A stretch of 20,805 nucleotides of DNA, from contig DHMS01000004.1 in assembly GCA_002405915.1 (NCBI GenBank), forward strand, positions 1 to 20,805, given 5' to 3'. Both the position numbers and the translations under genes were made by a program. Source of the DNA: Christensenella sp. UBA4636. Lineage in GTDB: Bacteria; Bacillota; Clostridia; Christensenellales; Borkfalkiaceae. The notes under the pieces are model-generated. The model saw only the letters and a program-made list of their open reading frames with translations. It was not told where the DNA came from and made no database searches. Positions 14,418 through 20,805 of the stretch are shown here, piece after piece. Numbering within the stretch: position 1 is the stretch's first letter; every line of letters starts with the position of its first letter.

Positions 14418-15466
14418 ATTCTTCCGCCGCCGATAACGGTGCCGTCCGAATCGCCGCCGAGCCGATACAAAACGCAGTATTGTCCGGGGGTGACGGCGCG
14501 CTTTTGTTCGTCGAAAACAACTTTCACGTTATTTCCGTCGACAAAAACCGTCGCGGGCGTATCGGTTTCGCGGTAGCGGGTTTTAGCGGTGCAACGGAAG
14601 GTTTTTTCGCTCGGAAATCCGTTTATAAAGCAGAAATCTTCAACGAAAACGGTGTCTGTAAAAAGCGAATTTTCGGAGCCGTGAGAAACGAGGAGCGTGT
14701 TCTTGTCGGGATTTTTGCCCACAACGAACCATCTGCCGCCCTCTTCGCCCTTTCTTCCGCCTAAATTAAGCCCTTTTCTTTGCCCGAGCGTGTACGAAAA
14801 CAAACCGTCGTGTTTTCCCACGACTTCGCCCGTTTCGCTTAATATTTTTCCGGGATTCGGAGGGATATAATCGCGCAGAAAGTCCTTGAAGTTCCGCTCT
14901 CCAGCAAGGCAGACGTCGGAGCTTCCCTTTTTGTGCGCGGTTACAAGCCCCCTCTTTTCGGCAATTTCTCTCACTTCTTCCTTTTTGAGCTTTGCAAGCG
15001 GAAAGATAACCCGTTTAAGTTTTTCTTCCGTAACGCCGTTCAAAAAGTACGACTGATCCTTGTTTTTGTCCTCGCCTTTTTTAAGGTAAAAATGCCCGTA
15101 TAAGTCGATTATCGTGCAATAATGCCCCGTCGCAACGAAGTTACAGCCAAGCTCGTCGGCAACTAAAAACGTTTCGCCGAACTTTATATGCTTGTTACAT
15201 TCAACGCAGATATTAGGCGTTTTTCCGCTTTTGTACGACGATATGAACGGGTCGAAAACTTCCCTTTTAAAAACCGAAGAAAAGTCCTTGACGGTAAGCG
15301 GAATATTAAGTTTTTCTGCAACGGCGGTTACGTCCGAAAGGTCCTCTTGCTTTCCGGTAAGCGAAAAATGCAAACCGAAAACTTCGTACCCCGCGTCTTT
15401 TAAAAGAGCCGCCGCAACGGAGCTGTCCACCCCGCCGCTCATTCCGAGCAGAACTTTTTCTTTCAT
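14411..15466 (-). CDS. mnmA: tRNA-specific 2-thiouridylase MnmA
   Basis: A 351-aa enzyme that activates U34 of Lys, Glu and Gln tRNAs with ATP and inserts sulfur to give 2-thiouridine. The PP-loop SGGVDSS is at 10-16. The catalytic Cys90 sits in TPNICVECNKHIKFG and the second Cys186 in SSDVCLAGERNF, matching the Cys pair of characterised MnmA. TGHY (113-116), DQSYFL and the TLGQRKGL segment are also standard, and the C-terminal beta domain is present. Length is normal for the family. The ribosome binding site AAAGGAAAA and an own strong promoter precede it. No sulfur-donor (IscS/NifS) gene is adjacent. Its stop codon lies in the arm of a repeat. Confidence 0.96.
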   Translation of the reverse strand: MKEKVLLGMSGGVDSSVAAALLKDAGYEVFGLHFSLTGKQEDLSDVTAVAEKLNIPLTVKDFSSVFKREVFDPFISSYKSGKTPNICVECNKHIKFGETFLVADELGCNFVATGHYCTIIDLYGHFYLKKGEDKNKDQSYFLNGVTEEKLKRVIFPLAKLKKEEVREIAEKRGLVTAHKKGSSDVCLAGERNFKDFLRDYIPPNPGKILSETGEVVGKHDGLFSYTLGQRKGLNLGGRKGEEGGRWFVVGKNPDKNTLLVSHGSENSLFTDTVFVEDFCFINGFPSEKTFRCTAKTRYRETDTPATVFVDGNNVKVVFDEQKRAVTPGQYCVLYRLGGDSDGTVIGGGRII

Positions 15467-15506
15467 GTCGTTTTCCTTTTTGTTTTTTGCGCCAAAGCAC
15501 CCTAAG

Positions 15507-15535
15507 AGTATACTCTAAGCGGCGGTTTTTGTCAA
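15507..15535 (-). promoter_or_regulatory. Promoter of mnmA with palindromic -10 region
   Basis: On the minus strand, TTGACA (15535-15530) and TATACT (15512-15507) are separated by 17 bp. The -10 lies inside a perfect 12-bp palindrome AGAGTATACTCT, which could be an operator. Confidence 0.85.
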
Positions 15536-15583
15536 TTATTGTAGCGCACTTATAAACTTTTGCGGAATTTTTATTGTTTTTTT

Positions 15584-15680
15584 AAATTTTCCCGTTTCGG
15601 CAAACTTTACATAAATTCTCACCGAATTTTCCCATCTCGGAAAATTCACCCCAAAATTCTTACAAATTTTCCCGCCTCGG
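15584..15680 (+). repeat. Three 40-bp-spaced AATTTTCCC...CTCGG dyads upstream of the ATPase promoter
   Basis: Seventeen-base blocks start at 15584, 15624 and 15664, exactly 40 bp apart (AAATTTTCCCGTTTCGG, GAATTTTCCCATCTCGG, AAATTTTCCCGCCTCGG). The middle one is part of a perfect inverted repeat GAATTTTCC (15624-15632) / GGAAAATTC (15639-15647). The others are degenerate versions of it. The third ends 9 bp before the -35 box. A spacing of 40 bp is nearly four helical turns, so the sites would face the same side. They lie between two divergent promoters. Confidence 0.8.
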
Positions 15681-15689
15681 CAAATTCTG

Positions 15690-15718
15690 TTGACAAATAA
15701 AAGAAAGTTTGTTAAAAT
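15690..15718 (+). promoter_or_regulatory. Promoter of the ATPase gene
   Basis: TTGACA (15690-15695) and TAAAAT (15713-15718) are separated by 17 bp, giving a short leader of about 20 nt before the ATG at 15744. Confidence 0.88.
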
Positions 15719-15743
15719 TAAGACAATCAAACGGAGTGTAATT

Positions 15744-16964
15744 ATGATAGAACGCAAAGAATATTTAGAAAAATTGATAGCTTGGAAAGATAAACAAGTA
15801 ATAAAAGTCGTCACGGGGATACGCCGTTGCGGAAAATCCACGCTTTTGGATTTATACAAAGAATACTTGTTAAAAAACGACGTTAATAGCGAACAGATAG
15901 TTTCAGTCAATTTCGAAGAACTCGAAAACGAGCGGTTGCTCGATTACAAAATCTTATACGACCACCTTATCGAAAAACTTCAAAAAGACAAAACAACATA
16001 TATCTTTTTAGACGAAATACAAAAAGTGGACGGTTTTGAAAAGGTTGTTGATAGCTTATACGTCAAAAAGAACGTCGATATTTATATAACCGGCTCCAAC
16101 TCTTATCTTTTGTCAAGCGAACTTTCCACACTTCTTTCCGGCAGATATGTCGAAATAAAAATGCTTCCGTTTTCGTTCAAAGAATACATTCAAACAAAAA
16201 ACAATGCCGACAAGGAAAAAATGCTTGCCGAATATATGAAGAACGGCGCGTTCCCCTATATTTCAACTATTCCGGATAGCGAGGAACTTACGGAAGCGTA
16301 TATAGAGGGTATCTACAACACGGTTATCGTAAAAGACATAGAAGAACGCCAAAACAGAAAAGAGAAAGACGGCGTAAAAAGAAAAATAAACGACGTAGCT
16401 CTACTGAAAAATATTGCAAAATACCTTGCAAGCGTAATAGGCAGCCCGGTATCGGTAAAAAGCATAACCGACTATATCATTTCAAGCGGACGCAAAGTAT
16501 CTCAAAACACAATCGACGATTATATCGAGGCTTTGACGGAAGCCTTTATCTTTTACCCCGCGGAGCGATTTGACGTAAGCGGAAAACAGATTTTAAAGCA
16601 AAACGGCAAATACTATATCGTCGATTTGGGTTTAAGAAGATATCTTCTGCCTAAACGAAATTTTGATTTAGGCTATTCTCTCGAAAATCTCGTCTACCTT
16701 GAACTTTTACGTCGCGGATTTACCGTATACGTAGGTAAAATCGGCGTTCAGGAAGTCGATTTCGTCGCTAAAAAAGGCGACGTTACGCAGTATATTCAAG
16801 TATCCGCCTCTCTTTTAGAGCAATCGACCTTCGAAAGAGAAATTTCGTCGCTAAAAATGATTAAAAACAACTTTCCGAAAATCATTTTAACGCTTGACAA
16901 ATTCACGCTCGGCAATTACGAAGGTATTGAAGTCAAAAACGTTATCGACTGGCTACTCGATTAG
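15744..16964 (+). CDS. AAA ATPase with DUF4143 domain
   Basis: A 406-aa protein of the AAA_14/DUF4143 family. The Walker A motif is GIRRCGKST (25-33), Walker B is IFLDE (87-91) with IQKV after it, and a sensor-like YITGSNS is at 114-120. The C-terminal DUF4143 region (about 200-370) has the typical ENLVYLELLRRG, VQEVDFVAKK and YIQVSAS segments, which resemble a PD-(D/E)xK-type fold. I chose ATG 15744, after CGGAGTG, over a TTG at 15690 because the TTG is the -35 box of the promoter. Members are very common in Clostridia and Bacteroidetes and are poorly understood. It precedes the SNF2 gene by 72 bp without a clear terminator, so they may be cotranscribed. A functional link is unproven. Confidence 0.92.
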   Translation: MIERKEYLEKLIAWKDKQVIKVVTGIRRCGKSTLLDLYKEYLLKNDVNSEQIVSVNFEELENERLLDYKILYDHLIEKLQKDKTTYIFLDEIQKVDGFEKVVDSLYVKKNVDIYITGSNSYLLSSELSTLLSGRYVEIKMLPFSFKEYIQTKNNADKEKMLAEYMKNGAFPYISTIPDSEELTEAYIEGIYNTVIVKDIEERQNRKEKDGVKRKINDVALLKNIAKYLASVIGSPVSVKSITDYIISSGRKVSQNTIDDYIEALTEAFIFYPAERFDVSGKQILKQNGKYYIVDLGLRRYLLPKRNFDLGYSLENLVYLELLRRGFTVYVGKIGVQEVDFVAKKGDVTQYIQVSASLLEQSTFEREISSLKMIKNNFPKIILTLDKFTLGNYEGIEVKNVIDWLLD

Positions 16965-17036
16965 CGTATCGAAACGAAAAGTTTTTTGAAAATTCTTTAT
17001 ATATAAAGACCGGAAAAGAGCATTAAGGAGAAAAAC

Positions 17037-20000
17037 ATGCCGAAAAACTTTAAACACAAAGACGCAAAAGAACAAATAAATTATTTCAAACAACTTCTTT
17101 CAGGTTTAAAACAAGCCGTCTCGTTTAAACAAACTTGCAAAATCGATTTAACGCAACAAATCAATCAGCTTCACTCCGCCGACTACTTTTCCGACGCCGT
17201 CACATACGGGCTTATCGGAAAAGAAACGGATTTTACGGACAGTAGAACAATTTCCCTTATAAGCGATATTTTCTACTTTAAAGAAACTTCGAAATATTCC
17301 GATATCTGCGAACTTTTGTATAATCAAAATTCTTCTTCAATCGAAGAATACATTTCCTCGTTGTCGACGGGTTCAAACGTCGTTTTCTGGCTTTTTTCGT
17401 CAAAGAAAAAGAAAACGTCGGCAGAAGAAGCATACGAGAAACTTTCAGAACTAAAAAGCGGAAGTTTTGCCGTTTCCGCTACGGGACTGTTAGAGCAAAT
17501 ACGCAATCTTCACAAGACAGACTTCAAAGTCATTCAACAAGATTTTATAAACAACACAAAAAAGTATGAGGAATATCTAAAAAAGTCAAGTAAAACCGTA
17601 TTTTCGGATAACGGGTTGGTATCCCCTTTTCAAAAATACGATAACGAATATAAAAAGATTTCGGAAAGATTAGAGGAAATACAAAAATCGATAGATGAAA
17701 GCGTAGCGGAAATAAAGGTTTCGGTAGACAGATTATTAGCCGAAGAGTTAGTCACCTCTTTAAGAGGAATCTCCGTGGAAGAGCTTGCAAGGGATAAATC
17801 CGGCATTAAAACAAAATATCTCAAAGACGCAGGATTTGATACAATTGCCGATATATTCGGTGCGTCAATGGCGCAAATTGCGTCCGTATACGGAATAAGC
17901 CAAGACAAAGCGTATACAATAAAAGCCAAAAGCGACAGTTACGCCAAAAAGATACATAGCGGATTAAAAATCAAGTTGTCGACGGATAACAAATCGAAAT
18001 CTGCAACAAAAGTCGTTCAAGCTATTTATTCGTATATGAAAAAAGTCGAATATTCTAAGCAAATCGACGAATTAAACAGCAATTACGGTAACGCCGTCAA
18101 AGACGCGTTTAACGAAATATACAAAGTCGGCAACGGTGTAAAATGGTTATTTTTATCCGACGAAGAAAAAGAAAAAATAAGAACGGCATATCGGTATATA
18201 AAAGACACTTTATCATCAAAATACAAACCGATTTCTACTGCGATTTACAAGGAATTCAAAGGTAGAAACGCAAGTGCCGATAATGCATGGAACGATTTTG
18301 CGCAAAATTCTATTCGTTATTACAACGTTATCGAAGAAGTATATCCGGGCGTATTAGGAACCGACGATTCCGTTTACGGATTGCCCGAAGAACTCGCAAG
18401 ACAAATTCAAGACGAATGTTTCTTTCCCGACGGCTTGCTTTGCACGTTGAGAAAGTATCAAGAATGGGGCGTAAAATACGCTCTTCATCAAGAAAGAGTC
18501 TTACTTGGCGACGAAATGGGTCTTGGAAAAACCATTCAAGCTATCGCGACAATGGTTTCTTTAAAAAATACGGGAGCAACTCATTTTCTTGTAGTATGCC
18601 CCGCGTCCGTCGTTACAAACTGGTGCAGAGAAGTAACAAAACACAGTAAACTAAGAGTAACGAAAATCCACGGAGTCGGCAAACCCGCCGCGGTAAAATC
18701 ATGGTTAAGAACAGGCGGCGTTGCCGTTACTAATTTTGAATCTACGCAATACGTAAACCTCGAAGACGGTTATAAATTTTCTCTCTTGGTAGTCGACGAA
18801 GCCCATTACATAAAAAACGAACATACCAGAAGAGGTGAAAACACAAGAAACCTTGCCATGCATGCGAAAAGATTGCTGTTTATGACGGGAACGGCTTTAG
18901 AAAATAAGGTCGACGAGATGATTTCGCTAATAAGAGTATTAAGCCCGTCGATCGCCACGCAGATACAAAGTGTGGCGTTTATGTCTTCCGCACCGCAATT
19001 CAGGCAAAAGATAGCACCCGTATATTACCGCAGAAAGCGCGAAGACGTACTTACGGAGTTACCCGACAAAATAGAGAGCAAAGAATGGTGTACATTAAAC
19101 CCCGAAGAAGAACTTGAATATGAGGATGCGATTTTAGGAAACAACTATCAAGACGCCAGACGCGTATCTTGGAATATAGACGATTTAAGCAAATCGTGCA
19201 AAGCTCAAAGACTAAAAGAAATCGTCGAAGAAGCAGAAGCCGAAGGACGAAAAATCCTTGTTTTCTCATTCTTTTTAGATACAATAGCAAAAATTCATCA
19301 GTTTTTACGCGGAAAATGCCTGAATCCAATCAACGGCTCCGTGAACGTAAACCGCAGACAAGAAATCATAGACGAATTCGACAATGCTCCGGCGGGAACC
19401 GTTTTGCTTGCTCAAATAAATTCAGGCGGAACGGGCTTAAACATTCAGTCAGCCTCTGTAGTCGTAATTTGCGAGCCACAGTTCAAACCGTCAATCGAAA
19501 ATCAAGCAATTTCGAGAGCGTATAGAATGGGGCAATCGAGAAACGTTATTGTTTACAGATTGTTGTGCGAAAATACCGTCGACGAGAAACTCACGGACAT
19601 GCTTGAAGAAAAACAAAGAGTTTTTGACGCATTTGCAGACAAATCCGTCGCAGCCCAACAGTGCGTTGAAGTCGACGATAAAACGTTCGGGCAGATTATT
19701 CAAGAAGAAATCGAGCGTATTAACGAAAAACGCGGCGTTGTTTCCAACGCAACAAAAGAAGCTAAAACAAAAAGTCAAAATATCGAAGCCGTTTCTCCTA
19801 AATCAACCGAATATAAGCCGATAGAAGTTAGAGAAACCGGTATGGCTTATTACAGTATGATTATGAGAATGTCATACGATGAATTAGTTGCCTTCTTAAT
19901 AAACAAATACGGACCTGCAAAATACGACTACTTTACTAACGAATATTGTACAAGCAAAAGTAAAAACGTAACAAGGACAAAAGAAGGTCTATTTTGTCAC

Positions 20001-20240
20001 CACATCGACGAGGATAAAGCAATTTTACTCTCAAAAGATGAGTACGCCTTAAAAAATCCGTTTAGATATCAAAAAGCGGATAGACTGGTTTACTGCAATT
20101 TTTTGGAACATTTTTTACTGCATATACTGATTGTAGAAAAACAAAAGACCTCCGAAGCTAACAACGGCGAATTGCAAGGAATAGGCGGGGCTGTTAACTT
20201 CATATGCAGACAGCTAAACGATTTCTACAACGGATATTAA
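17037..20240 (+). CDS. SNF2-family helicase with HNH-like C-terminal segment, ends at an in-frame TAA
   Basis: A 1067-aa predicted DNA translocase. Residues about 1-470 are helical, with a helix-hairpin-helix-like part (about 255-310, GISVEELARDKSG and DAGFDTIADIFG). The SNF2 core has LRKYQEWGV, Walker A DEMGLGKT (Lys498), DEAH (587-590), MTGTALEN, and motif VI QAISRAYRMGQ (823-833). Residues about 940-1067 contain CHHIDE (987-992) and, 30 residues on, N-x-x-E-H-x-x-x-H (Asn1021, His1025, His1029), a spacing like HNH nucleases. The frame stays open for 63 codons after the TAA at 20238, so the gene seems cut short by one stop. AAGGAG (17025-17030) precedes the start. Such helicase/nuclease combinations often serve DNA repair or defence; its actual role is unknown. 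Confidence 0.9.
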   Translation: MPKNFKHKDAKEQINYFKQLLSGLKQAVSFKQTCKIDLTQQINQLHSADYFSDAVTYGLIGKETDFTDSRTISLISDIFYFKETSKYSDICELLYNQNSSSIEEYISSLSTGSNVVFWLFSSKKKKTSAEEAYEKLSELKSGSFAVSATGLLEQIRNLHKTDFKVIQQDFINNTKKYEEYLKKSSKTVFSDNGLVSPFQKYDNEYKKISERLEEIQKSIDESVAEIKVSVDRLLAEELVTSLRGISVEELARDKSGIKTKYLKDAGFDTIADIFGASMAQIASVYGISQDKAYTIKAKSDSYAKKIHSGLKIKLSTDNKSKSATKVVQAIYSYMKKVEYSKQIDELNSNYGNAVKDAFNEIYKVGNGVKWLFLSDEEKEKIRTAYRYIKDTLSSKYKPISTAIYKEFKGRNASADNAWNDFAQNSIRYYNVIEEVYPGVLGTDDSVYGLPEELARQIQDECFFPDGLLCTLRKYQEWGVKYALHQERVLLGDEMGLGKTIQAIATMVSLKNTGATHFLVVCPASVVTNWCREVTKHSKLRVTKIHGVGKPAAVKSWLRTGGVAVTNFESTQYVNLEDGYKFSLLVVDEAHYIKNEHTRRGENTRNLAMHAKRLLFMTGTALENKVDEMISLIRVLSPSIATQIQSVAFMSSAPQFRQKIAPVYYRRKREDVLTELPDKIESKEWCTLNPEEELEYEDAILGNNYQDARRVSWNIDDLSKSCKAQRLKEIVEEAEAEGRKILVFSFFLDTIAKIHQFLRGKCLNPINGSVNVNRRQEIIDEFDNAPAGTVLLAQINSGGTGLNIQSASVVVICEPQFKPSIENQAISRAYRMGQSRNVIVYRLLCENTVDEKLTDMLEEKQRVFDAFADKSVAAQQCVEVDDKTFGQIIQEEIERINEKRGVVSNATKEAKTKSQNIEAVSPKSTEYKPIEVRETGMAYYSMIMRMSYDELVAFLINKYGPAKYDYFTNEYCTSKSKNVTRTKEGLFCHHIDEDKAILLSKDEYALKNPFRYQKADRLVYCNFLEHFLLHILIVEKQKTSEANNGELQGIGGAVNFICRQLNDFYNGY

Positions 20241-20432
20241 TATAAACAAGAATGGATGCTCAACGTTGTAGCCGTAATTAAAAACGATTACGAGTCATAC
20301 ATAATGATGTTAAGAAGATTATGGAGCGATATCGAAAGCGATATCTTATTATCATTCATTATAAAGAAAGAAGATTTAGCCAAAGGCTATGAAGATAACG
20401 TTTATCCTAACATATTAAAAGAATTAAATTGA
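20241..20432 (+). pseudogene. In-frame continuation of the SNF2 gene after the TAA stop
   Basis: The frame of the SNF2 gene continues without a stop for 63 codons to TGA at 20430-20432. The translation begins YKQEWMLNVVAVIKNDYESY and has the charged, helical character of the preceding domain, joining smoothly with ...LNDFYNGY. An internal ATG (20256) lacks a good ribosome binding site. The simplest reading is a point change such as GAA or CAA to TAA, or a base-call error; readthrough or recoding is possible. A terminator follows at 20477, consistent with the gene's original end at 20432. Confidence 0.65.
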
Positions 20433-20476
20433 TATAATCTTAATAATTTCGTTATATTTTTGTTACTCAAAACAAT

Positions 20477-20519
20477 AAAAGCGTAAACTTGCCGTTTTTA
20501 CGGTGGTTTGCGCTTTTTT
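20477..20519 (+). terminator. Terminator downstream of the SNF2 gene
   Basis: AAAAGCGTAAAC (20477-20488) pairs with GTTTGCGCTTTT (20506-20517) with one G-U. An inner CCGT/ACGG hairpin is present and TTTTTTA ends the structure. Confidence 0.85.
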
Positions 20520-20529
20520 ATTGACAAAA

Positions 20530-20554
20530 GAAAAACGCCTACACAAGGTAAGCG
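20530..20554 (-). terminator. Terminator of the Sel1-repeat gene
   Basis: On the minus strand, CGCTTAC (20554-20548) pairs with GTAGGCG (20542-20536) with one G-U around CTTGT, followed by TTTTTC. It converges with the plus-strand terminator at 20477-20519. It lies about 85 bp past the stop codon of the Sel1-repeat gene. Confidence 0.65.
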
Positions 20555-20639
20555 CATTTGCTAAAAACAAAATCTTGCTTTTAAAGCGGTTTTTGAAAGT
20601 ATGCCTAATAATTAGTGATTTTTAAACGCGCTTTCGACT

Positions 20640-20805
20640 TTATTTATTCATCTTTAAATATACGTTTTTTATTGCTTCAAGCCCCGCTTTTTCGCCGTTC
20701 TCTACAGCTTTACCGTACATTTCGATTGCTTTTTTGCAATCCTTTCTAACGCCGAAACCGTTTTCGTAACAAATCCCGAGATTGTGATACGCAACGCCCG
20801 AACTG
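20640..20805 (-). CDS. Sel1-like repeat protein, C-terminal fragment
   Basis: The minus strand is open from the window edge to TAA at 20642-20640, giving the last 54 residues of a protein. They include one clear Sel1-type (TPR-like) repeat: AYHNLGICYENGFGVRKD followed by KKAIEMYGKAVENG, matching the A-x-x-x-L-G-x-x-Y-x-x-G-x-G-V-x-x-D and A-x-x-x-Y-x-x-A-A pattern. The frame ends with a partial helix and YLKMNK. Sel1 repeats serve as protein-interaction scaffolds; the role of this protein cannot be told from the fragment. The start lies beyond the window. Confidence 0.85.
   Translation of the reverse strand, partial: SSGVAYHNLGICYENGFGVRKDCKKAIEMYGKAVENGEKAGLEAIKNVYLKMNK

Noticed and set aside
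15690..15743. Upstream TTG start for the ATPase, adding 18 residues
   Set aside because: The TTG is part of the -35 hexamer TTGACA, so it would not be transcribed from that promoter. ATG 15744 has a suitable ribosome binding site and gives the usual N-terminus.
15536..15910. 124-codon minus-strand open frame
   Set aside because: It reads through the 40-bp repeats and antisense to the ATPase start, has no ribosome binding site, and covers two strong promoter regions.
16995..17008. Perfect 14-bp palindrome CTTTATATATAAAG between the ATPase and SNF2 genes
   Set aside because: Almost pure A/T, no loop for a useful hairpin and no T-tract, so neither a terminator nor a convincing operator.
20521..20526. 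TTGACA after the SNF2 terminator as a plus-strand promoter
   Set aside because: No acceptable -10 lies 16-18 bp downstream and no plus-strand gene follows.

Overview
The window looks like a chromosomal segment from a low-to-mid GC Gram-positive bacterium of the Clostridia type, probably an uncultured gut or anaerobic lineage. Pointers are the 16S 5' end, AGGAGG-type ribosome binding sites, TTGACA/TATAAT-type promoters with 17-bp spacers, an AgrC/LytTR-type two-component system, and a membrane-anchored GH3 protein in the reversed domain order known from Ruminococcus and Butyrivibrio enzymes. The class-level call is an inference.

Layout. (1) 1-500: the 5' end of a 16S rRNA gene on the minus strand, its leader, and two tandem promoters. 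(2) 905-3807, plus strand: a divergent Lgt-family membrane protein, then an OmpR-type response regulator and its histidine kinase overlapping by 4 bp. (3) 3808-4845: a gene-free 1 kb packed with structure: a putative structured small RNA ending in an intrinsic terminator, two 124-bp tandem repeats, five hairpins joined by an ATATCGA linker, seven iteron-like TTGCACAC boxes every 20-21 bp, and two opposed terminators. (4) 10539-4846, minus strand: a four-gene operon with its own promoter (small four-TM protein, 999-aa GH3 protein with a TM helix at each end, two lipoproteins), which looks like a surface glycan-handling or sensing unit. (5) 12741-10588, minus: a LytTR response regulator and AgrC-like kinase operon, directly upstream of the GH3 operon and with a near-identical promoter. 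(6) 15535-12866, minus: mnmA, then a PnuC-family transporter with an unusual N-terminal extracytoplasmic domain, separated by a repeat-like insert. (7) 15584-20519, plus: an AAA ATPase/DUF4143 protein preceded by three dyads at exact 40-bp spacing, then a large SNF2-family helicase with an HNH-like C-terminal segment whose reading frame is cut by one in-frame TAA and stays open for 63 more codons. (8) 20640-20805, minus: the C-terminal end of a Sel1-repeat protein.

The most interesting items are the SNF2/HNH-like gene with its in-frame stop, the regularly phased iteron array, the structured RNA plus 124-bp repeats, the linker-joined hairpin array, and the 40-bp-phased dyads. Family assignments come from motifs read by eye; no database search was possible.
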